Shown here: one piece after another, positions 24,571 through 38,375 of the stretch | Layout: each line of letters begins with the position of its first letter | How positions within the stretch are numbered: the stretch's first letter is position 1 | Source: Apostichopus japonicus | Lineage: Eukaryota; Echinodermata; Holothuroidea; Aspidochirotida; Stichopodidae | DNA: 64,000 nt | Assembly: GCF_037975245.1 (NCBI RefSeq) | Contig: NC_092565.1 | Location: forward strand, 22,713,499 to 22,777,498 | Direction of reading: 5' to 3' | Translations under genes and position numbers: made by a program | Notes under the pieces: generated by a model | The model's input: the letters and a program-made list of their open reading frames with translations, nothing else | Databases searched by the model: none | What the model was told of the DNA's origin: nothing

Positions 24571-26740
24571 CTTTCATTTCGTCTAATAAATGCACAGTGA
24601 GCAGGTTTGCAAGTGTATAACGCATTGACCGTTTTAGTATATGCATGATGAAGATTAACCGTGTTAGATGGAGACTGATTGGTCCTTATTATACCTTGTG
24701 ACAAAAATATGACAATGTGATTGGCTAGAAGTATGTAGTTTTTTTCTACTCGCATTAAGAAGTTAGTGCTGCTGCCTGCAGAACCCAAGGATAGTTCAGA
24801 TCGGGCTCCAGGATCGAGAGACTATGTTTTCGGGCCACTTTGCAAATACGTCTTTTTTTCATTTAGGTACATTATGTAAATGAGAATAGGTCTACATTTT
24901 GCTTTATTCAATGACTAGAGGGTCTCCGCCCATGGCTTGCCAAGGAGAAGGCTACTTAATTCCCGTTATATTGTAATCGAAACACATGACCGCATAAGAA
25001 CAACGAATATTTTCTGAACTGGGACGGTCGTGAATTTTGTTACGTGACTTATGTCGTTCCCAACATATTACGCCACCAAGAAGCCATCGTAAAACACCTT
25101 ACTGAACGGGACCGATAAAATAACATTAGCAGCTTTCGCCCCGACTCGCATATGCAAAGACGGTAAGGCTAAGGTGTGTTCCTTGTCTATAAAAGTATAG
25201 TGTTAAATATCTTCATAAGGGGAAGAGTCACCCGTCCCCTTATACCCCTCTCATTACGTTAGAACATCTTACTCCACCCCACCTAACCCCCACCTCACCC
25301 TCACCCAGTTCAAATATGGTGGATGAGCCCCTAGATGGAACCGGTCAAAACTATTATACATCATTCAGGATAATGTGAGTGTTTTGTGTTTCGTAAGTGT
25401 TTATAATAAAATGCACAATGAGGCATGTTAAACGGTGTAAGATCTGTTACAAACTTGAATCCTAACTCACATAGTATAGATTGTGTTTAATCAATCTATG
25501 CCAACACTGGGATGGATATTATACAGTATAAATATATACCGGGAATTCGACCCGCCAACGTCATCGTAATACGAGTCACTTATGATAACTCAATAAGATA
25601 TATAAGATAATTAGGAATTCAGATCGTAACGTTAGAATTCCGTGATTCACTTCGCTTATTATACCAAACACATAACAAGAAAAAAAAGGTAGGATTAAGT
25701 TCGCCTATGAACGTTTGAAGATAATCCAGGGATAGTGGGCAACGAAGCGATTATTAGGTCACCGTGGAGTCACTTTCACATCTGGAATAGAAGAATACGA
25801 TGGGATTTTATTTTCTTTTTGTTTTTCTTTAAATTTCATTAAAATGGCATTTAACGTTACGTGGTCGTTTTCTGTATGTGACGTATATTCGTACCCGAAA
25901 CCCGGCTTTGGATAGTTAATTTTAACTTCCGTATTACTCCAAAATGGCCGCGTAAGAATTAAAGAGGTGTATGGTCCGAATGATAAGAGAAGTTTCTGTT
26001 TTTGTTGTTTGTTCTTTTTGAGAGAGGGAGACTTTTTCATCGCCAGATGGAAATTTGAATATAACCAAGGATTATTAAAAAAGAATAGAGGCCCTAGTGT
26101 TGCTGAAGCCGACTCTCGCGTAGCGGATCTGTACCCCCCCTACCCCACCCCCTGGTGCATTTTGTATGTTGAGGGTCAATGCCACCACACATCCCTGGAT
26201 AACAACATGAGTAATTAGAGCCGCCGTAAGGGTCGATTTGCTGAATAACAGTTCATATATACCATGTCACGTGATGAGGGAATCAAAGCCGGGTAAATTA
26301 ATTTATCAAAGAAACATTTCGTAATAAATTTGTCTCTTTATTTGATTCATCAAGTTTCTATAAAAAATTAAGTAAATTATTTATATCTCCACCCGCCGTG
26401 GCATTTTTATTTAAATTAATTTATTTTGTTATAGTTGTCGGTATTTCAATGAAAGGTCAAGTTTATAGCTTTAAGTTAATTCCATGTGTAGCAGGAATTA
26501 TTTCACGCACGTGTTAATATTTAAGACATAACTTCTTGCACAGATATACGTAAGTGAAAAACTTAAGGCATAAACCAAACGAAGGGATTTGTAAAGCCCA
26601 ATGTCAGTATTTTTTCTGATTTTGTTTCTGAATAGAATGCAGGGCTGGTTCAAAGTACAACATAATAATTGTTTCTATAATAACACACTCCTGGAAAATT
26701 GGAAACGAACATATTAATAACCATATTAAAAATGAAAATC

Positions 26741-26803
26741 AAGCATACAAACCAAGCATACAAACCAAGCATACAAACCAAGCATACAAACCAAGCATAC
26801 AAA
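26741..26803. repeat. 13-bp minisatellite
   Basis: Five identical copies of AAGCATACAAACC, the last one partial. The minus strand gives an artificial FVCLVCMLGLYA-type frame. Confidence 0.92.
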
Positions 26804-28011
26804 TGAAAAAAGAGGGTGGATGGCTACATGTTGAGTTGTTGTCTCCTTTTTTCTGAATAGGAAGCAGAAAATAAACCTTAGTTTCTAGTTTAATCACAAA
26901 CCCCTGCAAAGAGAACATAAACGAACATAAACAAGCTAACATCTAAGTAACATAATAAACAACAAACATTTAACAACAGATATATATATCGTCACACAAA
27001 GTGGCGATAACATTTCTTTACAAGGAATCTGCCAATGAAAGATCTCGTGTACAAATATTTAAAGAAAAGTATATAATTGTTCCTTACTCAACCGGTTGAT
27101 TAAGCACAAACTTGCAAAACAACAACAACAAAAACCAAGAAACGATCGAATGTAATTCATGGAGCAACTCGCACAGTCAGAGGTATACGTGCAGTTGTGC
27201 AGCTTCCAGTACATCTTCATTGTAATTGGTCGACTATCGCGAGAATCAGTTTGAATTTGAGAAAAAGAGATTCAAAATCACCTCATGTCACAAATTTAGT
27301 CTTCTTTCTGTTTTTCATGGTTGTCTGCTACACTTTCATTTCACAGACCTCGTGCAAGGATATCGGAATATATTCGTTTGAATGTTTGAATATTTCACCC
27401 TTACAAAGAAGAGATCATTCACCCTTTGTTTCAGAAAGTAGATTTTTAGGACAATGCTATTTTCAGTTAAACGGATACGAGATCTCTAATTAATTAGGAC
27501 TTTAGATCTTCATGGAGACGAGTTAGTACTCTGACTTGTATTTTTCGAAAGAAAAACTTCTTTTGCAGGCTCCAAGACTTGCTAGAAAAAAAATCACCGA
27601 AATTAAATGAATTATTTCTGAAGTGTCGTAACATTATACGTAACGATTACTGCATCTGTACCTTTGGCCTCGTTTGAATGCTTTTAAGATTTATTTCTGG
27701 TAACTCAATCCAAAATCTTAAGGTTTCAAAAGTATTGACTTTCAGGACACGGAAAACGGAACATTTAGTCGTCCCATGCTCTGGAGGGAAACACCAGATC
27801 AATTAAAGCTGTTTACCTACGAATGTTATAAGGGACACAGCTATAGCAGTTCACTCACATACTGCACTGTGGTAGTCACGTATACTACTATTTCTGCGAC
27901 TGAATTCTGATGTCAAGTTGAGTCGTGTTCTGTTGATTTCACTCGCCTTAGTGAGTCGGATGAGTGCTGCATGAATCGAGTAGATTCATGTATAGACTCC
28001 ATCTATAGGCG

Positions 28012-28536
28012 GGTCCAGTCCAGTCGAGTTGTGTCCAGCCCAGTCCAGTTTAGTGTAGTCGAGTTTTGTCCAGTACAGCCCACTCTATTCCAGTCGAGCC
28101 CAGTCCTATCCAATCCAGTCAAGTTTTGTCGAGTCGAGTCCAGTCGAGTCCAATCGATTCCAGTCCAGTTTAGTCCAGTCAACTTTTGTCGAGACCAGTA
28201 GAGTCCAATGGAGTACAATCCAGTCGAGTCAAATCGAGTTTTGTCGAGTCGAGTCGAATGGGGGAAAAGTCCAGTCCTATCCAGTCGATTCGAATCCAGT
28301 CCATTCGGTCGATTAAACCCAGTTTAGTCCAGTCAAATCCAATCCAGTCCATTTTAGTCCAGTCGGCTTTATCGAGTCCAGTCCAGTCTAGTCTGTTCCA
28401 GTCGAGTCCCGTCGTTTCGAGTCCAATCCAGTCGAGCGGCAGTCGAGCCGACTGAGTCCAGTCTAGTCGAATCGAGGCAACTCCAGAAGTGATGAGTCGA
28501 GTTCAGTGAAGTCCAATTGGGGTGAGATGAGTTGTG
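28012..28536. repeat. GTCCAGTCGAGT satellite
   Basis: A degenerate array of 5-bp words GTCCA and GTCGA gives an apparent 10-bp period over half a kilobase, with TTTTGTCGAG variants recurring about every 50-60 bp. All three frames are open in parts because stops are rare in these words. This is not coding. Confidence 0.85.
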
Positions 28537-30254
28537 TTCCGTTCCGTTAGCCTTGAGTTGAGATGCTCCCGGGAACAACAGTTGGAATGGAGATCTCGAT
28601 GAACGAATTTGTATTATATTAAAGTGTTTAAGCGATATTCGAAATGTTTCAGAAGTTGATAACCAACTTTTTTTCTGCATTATTTGTACGATCTATATGT
28701 ATCATAACAATTGCGAGAGTACTTTCCTTTAATTCGGAAATCTATTTGTGAGAGATAAATTAGCAAACAAACACATGTTTACGGACCTAGTATACAAATT
28801 AACAGATAACTGATATGCCACATTATCTCTCCTGAACTTTCTTCATTTTTTTCAGTTATTTGGACAAACTATTCATTTGATGTGTTAGTTACATAATATG
28901 TTCCTCTACGATATTGCATCGTTGCGCATGCGCCTTGACGTGGTACCCTACCAGAGCCGTATACGTCTATGGTAGTACCTGCATTAAGGTTATTCAATGC
29001 ATGGTTCCTTTTTTTTTAAAGGTCAATTTTGTTAATATAAACGTTCTTTGCATTTATATTACCATTATGATTGAAATAATCTAACTTTTGAAGATCGTGA
29101 ACGGTAGGAAAGATCGAGAAAAGTCTTTTCTTTCTTTTATGTTTTTCTCAACTTTAGAAAAAAAACTCAACGCAAAGGAAAAAACAAGCAATATGAAAAG
29201 AGCAAAGGAAGTGTTCAACTAAAACGAGATTAGGACAAGAAACCCTGGTCACTGTTTTGTCCAAAAAAATAATTTGCTCTTTTCATTTTCATGTCTCAGT
29301 CAGTCAGTTAACAGTTATTGATTACATACATATATTACATTTGAAAAGGCTACATCCTCTTCAAACCACTTTTCTGGTATCCCTGTTTACCACTGTACAC
29401 AAGATACCGTGACTTCTGATTGGCTACCCCGCCCCTCCCTCCAACAAAAATGAGATTATATAAGAATCGCTAAAAAAGAACCATAAGAGTTACATAGCAT
29501 GACAGAGCACGTAACATATATAATTCTAATTCATACACAGACCCTGTTTGACAAACCTTTATATAGACCATGCAACAAAAAATCTACAGAGAACATATCT
29601 TGTTGCTAAGCATTCCAAGACATACGGGCCGAGCTGTTCACACGAATAACAATTAGTTACATTATACCTCAATTTGACGTAATTTAATTAAACAATTTGT
29701 TTTTGGAATACCAAAGCTTCATTTCTCCAAACGCGTGAAAGGATTCAATTAACTGACATGAGACATGCGAAGTATGTAAAGATTGCCTACTGGCAAATCA
29801 GGAGCAAGATATCTTAGAAGACAAAACATATTAACTGAGTACTAATTAAATTGTTTCGTCGCGGCGCTGGGATGACAAACGAAGGAAAGCCACAAGAAAG
29901 AAAAAACCATAAAAGCAAACAAAAGGAAAGCCGAGGTCCTCAGCGGTAGTGGCATAGATTTTCTTCTGTGAGGTCCTGTCTTAACTGGAACACTTTAACA
30001 CTCTGCAAGTACTGAAGAATGGCTCACCGATGTTAGAAATGTCAAAACAAGCTGGATATTTGGGTCACGTTTAAATATATACAATGCAATGTTTACCAAG
30101 TTAAACGCAGAGACCGTGTTATATCTTTGTTGTTGCAAAGGTTAAAGTGTTCGGTAACGATTATTCTATAACTGAATCCAATTACAATGCACTTAATTAT
30201 ACAAATAATAAATATGAACTAATATCTTTCAGGTTTTTTGTAGTATGGTCGAAA

Positions 30255-30320
30255 TCAGTGGCGTAGCTAGAAGGGGACAGGCTAAGGTTCCCCCCCCCCC
30301 ACCACCCGCAAAGAAATTTT
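30255..30320 (+). mobile_element. Solo hAT-like terminus
   Basis: CAGTGGCGTAGCTAG followed by a C run matches the left-end pattern of the local hAT-like family. No matching right end with TSD was found nearby, so this is a truncated copy. Similar lone ends occur at 53813 (CAGTGGCGTAGAATG), 60891 (CAGTGGCGGCACGA) and, inverted, at about 50673 and 61824. Confidence 0.4.
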
Positions 30321-31910
30321 CGGGACGCGCAAAAGGCAAATAAATAGTCAAGTATTGGCTTTTTGTTGTTATAGCACGGTGTGATCTGTTTCTTAGGTTT
30401 TCCACATAAGACATACTAAGCACAGAACGATATTTCTTTGAACAAGTTAACTTTGATACAGTAATTGACAATTCTATAGTCAAAGTTCCGTGCGTCGTTT
30501 TTAAAATGAAACTTCAGTAGAAAAAGTGTAAGAGAGTGACCATTCTAAATGATTGTTTCGTGATTTTTTATTTTATTTTTATTATTTGTTTGTATTATAC
30601 ACAAAGTTTTTTTTTCTCCAGTTTATTTCAGTTTCATGCATTTTACAAATATTAACAACGTAGCGAAATCAACCACTTTAATCTTAACTTAAAAGGAAAG
30701 GTCAACGCAGTTAATAAATGCATATCTCATTCCTGAATAAGTTACTCCCTGTTTCCTCCGTTTATAGAAATTATACTTCTCCACTTGAACAGCAAACTTC
30801 AATTTATGTAAAAATTCCTCAATTGTGATTCCTCGATTGGTTCGTGAATCTTATATATTTAAACTTATCAGTCTAGAAGTAATGTACGACTGCAGATTTT
30901 ACCGTGCACCGCCGTGTCCAATGACACAATCTTCCTATCATGAGATAATTCTCTCTAATGAAAGAGACGGGGATATGTTTACATTCTGTCTGAGAGCATG
31001 TTACGATGGTGTTAATTGTATTGTTTCAACCTAGATTATAAAAATAGGTTAATTGATATTAACTTAAAATTTTCCTAGACTTTGTGGATTTAATATGATA
31101 TAAAGTACGATAATCCCATCGTCGCCAACGGCTGTACGAATTTTCTATATTGCTGTTAGAAATGAACAACATTTTGGCCTTCCAAAGACATTTAAGTAAT
31201 TAATGGTAAAGCTGTTAATGACCTTATTTAAGGCTTAAAATCTTGAATAAAAACAATGAGAAAGATGTTAAGTTAGACGATTCTCTTGCGGCATGATTAA
31301 ATGTTAGAGGGTAGCAGTGCAAATCTAAACAAGGAAATAGGTCACCAAATCACCGGAACTTGAAAATATAAAGTTGATAGACCTCACTGACGAAGATATA
31401 TTTGCCGAAAAGTTTCGAGATCTAGGTTAAATTTCAACTAGATTTCCACTTCATTTGCATGTTATTTAAATAAAACTACGCCAATTGGTCGTCATTTTGT
31501 GAAGCTTGACGAGGAAATGGGAGATAGGCCTACTGAATATGCATGAACATATGAATTTCCCCGCTCATCCAAATTTACCTATGTCTAGCCTATAAACTGT
31601 ATATGCTTTAATTGTCATATTCATTGGAAAAGCCAGGGCTAAATTTATTACTATTCGACTGAAAAAGAAGATAGTCCAATTACAAAACCTTCTGAAATTT
31701 GCATTCAGTTCCTAGTCCTACTTGATATTTTCTTCATAGTTCACAAGTCAATTTATCCCTGGACTATCGATATGACTATTCTTTGAAATGATTATTTAAA
31801 AATAACAGCTTATTTCACCATTTTGGACGGCAAAAATACTTCATGTAAGTATGTTTACTGAACGATTGCATATAGGTTTCATGTCATTAAAATAGACCTT
31901 GTTTGTACGC

Positions 31911-31961
31911 TATATATATATATATATATATATATTGATTTTCCAACTCATTACGATTTTC

Positions 31962-32033
<72 letters not shown>
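31911..32033. repeat. Two (TA)n arrays
   Basis: Pure TA runs at 31911-31935 and about 31965-32033, separated by 30 bp of unique sequence. The apparent Tyr-Ile reading frames are artefacts. Confidence 0.95.
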
Positions 32034-32035
<2 letters not shown>

Positions 32036-32672
32036 CAATGAACGACGGAAGTAGCTGCTTTAACAATAATTGTTTTGTTTGTTTTTTTTTTCGTTTTTTT
32101 TTTCTTTGCATTGTTTCATATTTTGTTTGTTAATCGTCACATAAAGTATTATTGGATAATTTTTAATTTTATTCACATTGCTGTTAATTCCATATAGGCA
32201 ATATTTTTTATGGAGTTATATATACTACCGTAGCCTACCTTATATCATTCACTACAGTTAGTCAGCACTGTACCCTAGTTATACTTCTTCACGCTTTAAT
32301 TGCTTAGTAAGCTCCATTTGTGGCCCTAATTGTCTCCTGTGTCACCCGTAAATAACAAAACAATAAACTTCGGTGTCGGCTTTCATATCAGCTTGTTACG
32401 CCTCGACCCTTCTTTCTCGCTTTTAAAGGTTACCATTTGCGCGAAACTCTGTACTAATTGTACACGTGTCAGTTTCCCCGCTGTTTGTCAGTTCGCGGTC
32501 AATTCAGATCAAGCTGTCAGCTAATTTAGCATTTTAATTTGTCATAGAACTACTTGGGTTACGGTCTTTTTAGTTTCACATTGCTCTCTATCTCTCTTTG
32601 GCCTTTCCGTTCCTTGGAGATTTCCAATAATAGCTCGCATGGGTTGTACCTTGCTCCTATTTGGGCTTTCTC

Positions 32673-32831
<159 letters not shown>

Positions 32832-32844
32832 AATAAATAAAGAA

Positions 32845-32985
32845 TAACACACCCGAAAAATTCCACTTCACGACCGGTTTCGCCCTTTTGGGACTCATCA
32901 GGCGAAAGTAGGAATCGAACCCCACATCTTGTGTCACGAACCGAAGTCCGTACCACTCGACCACAGTGATTCTACTGGTGTGTTA
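32845..32985 (-). mobile_element. tRNA-like promoter plus hammerhead ribozyme module (SINE/retrozyme-like)
   Basis: The 141-bp unit is bounded by a perfect 9-bp inverted repeat (TAACACACC at 32845-32853, GGTGTGTTA at 32977-32985). On the minus strand it contains box A TGGTCGAGTGG (32963-32953), a perfect box B GGTTCGATTCC (32921-32911), then a type I hammerhead (32914-32861). It is flanked on both sides by (TA)n arrays. The known precedents are ribozyme-bearing SINE-like and retrozyme repeats (for example Sm-alpha of schistosomes), which use the ribozyme to cut unit-length RNA. Whether this copy moves as SINE or retrozyme cannot be told from one copy. Confidence 0.75.
32861..32914 (-). ncRNA. 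Type I hammerhead ribozyme
   Basis: All core elements are present on the minus strand. CTGATGA (32901-32895) is followed by stem II GTCCC/AAAA/GGGC and GAAA (32881-32878), then ACCGGT and the cleavage triplet GTC, with the predicted cut between 32872 and 32871. Stem I forms from CTTTCGC with GTGAAG (six pairs including G-U), an internal loop, and TTCC with GGAA. Stem III is only the self-complementary ACCGGT without a loop. Such minimal stem III forms are known to act as dimers in Penelope-associated hammerheads. The distal stem I strand TTCC is shared with box B. Confidence 0.82.
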
Positions 32986-33106
32986 AAGCGTATAAATTGG
33001 CTTTGTATAACTGTTATTGAGGGCGTATTACACAAGTGTTATGATTGTACAGAGTGCACCCCTGGCGCTTTGAATCTGACATATTTTACACAGAATAACC
33101 ACTCTT

Positions 33107-33209
<103 letters not shown>

Positions 33210-33622
33210 CTGGCAATACATGAGGTGTTATTGTTTTTTCTACGGTTAAAATTAATTGGAATCATGTAAACACTAATATGCATTATAGCGAACTGCCCCG
33301 AGAAATCGCCATGAACTGATTTTGAAGTGACCAGTGGGGCCAGTTATGCAAAATGTTTCTCGCTTCTTTCTCTATCTCTCTACCTCTCTCTCTTCTCTTT
33401 AAAGTCTTGACAAGAGTTGGTGCCCCACTTATTGGAACTAAAGAGCACAATCACTTAACATTTAATTGTTTGAAACGCATTTTTGTTAAATTTGTGTAGC
33501 AGGGGTTCGGGAAAACAAGTCATGATAGTGCGGAAGTTAATTGCGTGATAATGCGTGTGTCTCAATATGACTGAAGCGTTTGCATGTACGCATGAAAGTT
33601 CAAGCATCACGCTCTTCGTATC

Positions 33623-33917
<295 letters not shown>

Positions 33918-34980
33918 TTATATATGCGAATCTTAGAACGTTTGGCTGGAGATTACGAAGATTATTTCCAAAAGAAAACACTGAACACCTCACTTGAACT
34001 ACTGATTGCTGAACAAAAAGATATTTAAAAATATCCTCTTTTGAGACTCTGTAGCCATATAAGGTTTTACCGAAGTTTCAAGTTTTACAGACACTCTTAA
34101 AGGAATTGTCTGGTGAAAGATTTTGATACATTGTCCTTGTAGTTCTTATTTTTTCTCTTTCTAACCATGTGAACATTGTCCCAATTTGACGTTTTCTTCG
34201 TTTATTTGAAACGTTATAGAGTAGCCTACATGAGAACATTCTTCGCCATTGGAGCTGAACATCGCAATGTAAACAACGAAGAGTCTGCTGTTCAAGTTTA
34301 TCTTGTGTTACACAAAGACCACGAAACCACCGATCTACTACATATATGGCGGCTTAATGAGTTTTTAAAAACATATCTAATTAATAAGAAATTTCACCGA
34401 AAATTAAGGAAGAAATTAATCTGTATACAAAAACGCGGTTTTTGTTGTGATTACTGTAGGTACTGTACGAAGCGTGGGTTATGTCGCAATCTGCAATTGC
34501 GAAATTGACGTCACGTTCGAGGCTGTTCAAATCATATTTGAAATTTCCATCCTTAACGATTAAAAATTCGTTTCTCTGTCAAACGCAACATTAGCGTTCT
34601 CATACTTTGACAACATGTTGGAAAATGATTTATCGTTTTTAAGATAACTTCTTAGGGCTACCAGACAATCCTAATTTTAACCCAAAAGAGTGAGAACCCA
34701 CATTCTAACTATAGAATTGCACACACAAGTATAAAGCTCTAGTATATAGTCAAGGCCTATAGTATATATCATATAGTATCAAGTATTTAGTATAGTATAT
34801 AGCTCTATACCATGCAGGGGATATTTTCGCTCTATTCAGTATAGAGCTATATCTGTTGAATTTCCCTTTCAGGAAGTAGCTAACATTACTCCTTAAAAAA
34901 GGATAATCCTCCTGGAGACCCCCCCCCCCCCATTGACACTCTTAGTGCGGCGTATCCCCACTGTCGTCACTCGTTTGGAA

Positions 34981-35151
34981 TTATAAGAGTGTACAGAAAT
35001 GATTCACGCCAGTCTTTTCTTGCTTAATATGCCTGGATAATGGCACGGTCTCCAGAAAAGATATACCTATCAGTTCTCTCGTAACGTGTGCACCGGCTAT
35101 ACCATACAAAGATATACCATCAACAGCAGCCCTGTCAGCTTGCTTCCACCT
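34981..35151 (-). CDS. Possible terminal or internal coding exon, unrecognised
   Basis: On the minus strand the acceptor TGTTTATTTCAG is followed by 56 open codons beginning RWKQADRAAVDGISLYGIAG and then AHVTRELIG, to a TAA at 34981-34983. A GTATAT donor-like site follows ATTTAAT-free sequence at codon 29 (GATAG|GTATAT), so the real exon could be the first 86 bases only. The residue mix is unusually protein-like for this window, but no family match is recognised and no partner exon was found. Confidence 0.3.
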   Translation of the reverse strand, partial: RWKQADRAAVDGISLYGIAGAHVTRELIGISFLETVPLSRHIKQEKTGVNHFCTLL

Positions 35152-36704
35152 CTGAAATAAACAGTGAAGAATATTCACACTTATAAAATATGTGGCAAAT
35201 TATAAACCCAAATGTCAAACGGTTAGCAATTGCATCTCAGTGTATTAGAGACATAGTATGTAAGCCTTATATCAATACTTAACTCCAAGTAACTTACTGT
35301 AACATTGACAAGTGACTAATCTCTGTTTGTATATCCATTAAATTCCCAACTTCCTTATATAGGGATGGATTGCAGAACGTTACTAAGGTACATGACAGAA
35401 ATTCAGTTAAGGGAGCGCGCATCCTTCCAATTGGTGACCCTATACGCTCCATCTATGTCTTGTGACAATTACTCTATACCGTCTGCTGTATGTTCATAGG
35501 CTAAAATGATGCTTATAGGGTTGCTTACTAATAGCACATATCATATAGTCTAGGTAACTCCGCATTGTGCGTTTTATTATAAAGACTACCAAAATAATAC
35601 CAACCTCGACGGTCGTTAGTAAATTATATAAGTAAACAACCAACAACCATGACAGGGTACCGTACTTTTCTTCTCTTGTTTTGCTCACTTCTAGCTCGCG
35701 GTCGTGCCGCATTTATCACAGAGAACATTTATATTTTAGTTTTTTTTCTTTCTTCCGTCTTCATTCAATCTTCTATAGCTCTTCATTTGTCACCAAAATT
35801 TACATATATCTTGGCAGGTATAATGTAGGGTAGTACATTCAAGTCATGAATTAAATCAGTTCATGCACGTATGCAGGTTATCGTACCCTTGCAACATGCA
35901 TACTAAGATGTAACTAAATCCAGAAAAGCTTTTTCGAGAGGAACCAGCTGTAATAATCTGCGTTGTCTGACTAATAGATTGCCTCAAGGACCACCTACGA
36001 TCCTACATATATCCCTTTCTATCGCTCCATGGGTACATAGGCTATATAACCTTTTTAGGAAATTCATTACATTCTTCTTATTTGCTCCCTATTTCTTTGG
36101 AGACATTTTCGAGTAATCAGTGTGTCTAATTTCCTTTTTCCCGAATTGAAAATTAGCAAGTAGAACCGACAAAACCCAATGAGAAAGAGGTGCACTGGCG
36201 GTTTTTTGTTGTTGCAAATGCAACAGCTAATGTTACAAGTCTTGGACAATGGCATTCGATCTATATAGTCTAGTTGGGGTCAATGGCTGAAAAGGGGAAA
36301 CCACTGTCACTTCTGCTGTTTTGGTGCAATACGTCTGTCATCAAAGCATTTACTTTTGTAGAGTTGCACATTGTCTTATATTCTTAAATCGCAATAGCAA
36401 ACCAAGAACAATAAAGAAGAATACCTATACCGAATAATTAAGGTGGTACCAGCGTTCATGGGAATTGAAGGATATCCGTCAAATAACCATTTATTTCTCT
36501 TGATATAGACTGCACGAAATGTTTCACCATATTTGTAGAAAGATATGTTTTCCGTCTATGGATTCATGTAAAATAAAATGTCTTTTTTTCTACAAATTTG
36601 CAGATAATTTTGCCAGTGCATAATCCATCGACTTGTTGCCATTTATCCTCAAAACTTCCATAAAAAACAGATATCCTTGAATAGTTTGTGTGGATCTTCC
36701 GTTA

Positions 36705-36850
36705 TACCAGGGGTTCCCTAACTGGGGTACATGAACCCGCAGGGGGTTCGTGAGACGTTTCTGAAAGTCAAAACTAGAGTACTTTTTGTTGAACTAACAT
36801 CTGATTAATTTAGTAATGTACAAAAGTCGTACCTATCGACAACTCAATAG
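36705..36850 (+). repeat. Dispersed repeat, copy 2 (uninterrupted)
   Basis: This is the same repeat as the one at 330-575, here on the plus strand. It lacks the 55-bp insertion: GAACTAACATCTGATTAATT runs straight into TAGTAATGTACAAAAGTCG. It gives the empty-site comparison for the insertion at 379-433. Confidence 0.7.
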
Positions 36851-38375
36851 AATTTAATAGTTTTAGACTTCCTAGCGAGGGTGTTCGTTTCAGTATTAAT
36901 TGCATTTAATCTATTAAGAAGAAGCAGACGTTTCGCACATGAGAACTTCTTGAAAGAAATTTTGAAATCGTCATTATTTTTGTAGTTAAATGCCACCTAC
37001 ATTAGAGGTAAAAAAAAACATTTATTGTAGTTATTTATTCCTTTAACGTCACTGTCAAAACGTTTGATTGTGATGGCAACCACGCCCACCCTCCAAGTGA
37101 TGGTGAAGCCTCTATTGACGATTCCCGGGATCCCCACTGACGTATGCAGTCATGTAGTTACAACCTTCACCAACCTAACCCCATTCCTTATTTTAATATA
37201 AAGTTCTCTCGCAGATCATGAAAAGTTATCATGGAATGGCATTCATTTTCTGATTGGAATAATCACATTTTTTAATCAATCAAATACGTTGATTTACAGT
37301 TGTATATTTGAGTAATGATAACAGATATGAGCATTGTTGGATACATTATATTAAGTGAAACGCTATGTTAATCATGTTTTCCTTCGAAAACATCCCTTAT
37401 AACCCGTTATCAAGGGGAAAAACATACAATATGAATGTTAAATATATCTCAATTTCGATTGAATGAACACAGAAAGTTTGGTGTAACGTAGTTACATCTG
37501 TATGACTAATGGAACCTGGTTTTACTCTTCAAGTCACAATACGCCAAGTCCAGTGATGAACTTCGTTTATCCTCTTATCCATTTAATAATATAAAGAGGA
37601 TGGGACTTTCTCATGTTTCCTTCATCCCTCCTCCGTGAGTTCTGCCTGAAAGAAGTTAAGGATGTGTGACCGGTATGATCATCTTTCTAGGAGAAGGGAT
37701 TTAAGGGCTGCACATGCTGATAAGAATCAAATCAATGTCAAGTACTTTATGCAGTCAAGATCCATTAAAACATCTAACTAATTTAAAACTATCCCAGAAA
37801 ATCAAATAAATATGTAGAAGAACATTAGGTTGACTAGTCATGGTTAAAATAGGGTACTGACGCATAAAGTAGAACATTTCGGAATCTCACTCTTTATTTT
37901 TGTAATTTTGTTTTATTTTTTTTTAAATAAAAAAAATGCGTATCACTAATTCTAATAGGACAAGGTGTCTGGAAGAGAACATGTTGTATAACGAATTAAA
38001 TCATTTATTACCTGTTCATTAACCTCCTAAATATAATCATAAAGTTCATATCGTATCATTGCGATCGGAACAAATAGTTGTCCATTTGAGGCGTGGTGGG
38101 GGGGGGGGGGTCTGTATAGATGGGGTAGCTCCCTAATTTATGTTATGTAATTTCACTTTATATCTATATCGACAAATTTATTTTACTGAGGCTCCTGGAG
38201 ACACCGTGACCTATGCTTCCCCGTGACAGTTTTATTACCTTTGCATGGCCAACAATAAATGATGCCTTTCAATTAGTCCACCTATACAGCGTGTCAACTG
38301 CACTGTAACTAACGGACCAAGAAGATGGAAAAAAATAATGATTCATGATAAGTTGTGGCGCTAGTTTAAAACTCA

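Larger units (their letters stand above)
22294..28011. other. Gene-poor stretch
   Basis: Apart from the dispersed repeat at 24.4 kb and the 13-bp minisatellite at 26.7 kb, no gene, RNA or element was recognised. A 98-codon plus frame at 27197-27493 contains one hydrophobic segment but lacks any other support. Confidence 0.5.
28537..32672. other. Gene-poor stretch
   Basis: AT-rich unique sequence with a lone hAT-like terminus at 30.26 kb and TA arrays at 31.9-32.0 kb. No credible exon was found. Confidence 0.5.
33918..38375. other. Mostly unique sequence, one candidate exon and one repeat copy
   Basis: Holds the weak exon at 34981-35151 and the repeat at 36705-36850. A 110-codon plus frame at 34176-34508 is rich in Lys/Arg/Cys near its end but has no recognised domain. 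Near 36912-36955 the minus strand carries GCGAAACGTCTGCTTCTTC, similar to tails of Penelope-like elements, but no full hammerhead can be drawn. Confidence 0.4.

Noticed and set aside
24372-24788. 138-codon minus-strand frame as a gene
   Set aside because: About half of it is a dispersed repeat also found at 50.0 kb; no domain recognised.
27971-28455. Ser/Gln-rich or Thr/Arg-rich protein frames
   Set aside because: Translations of the GTCCAG satellite on both strands.
34176-34508. 110-codon plus-strand frame as a gene
   Set aside because: No splice signals, signature or family resemblance; AT-rich surroundings. Left as an unresolved frame.
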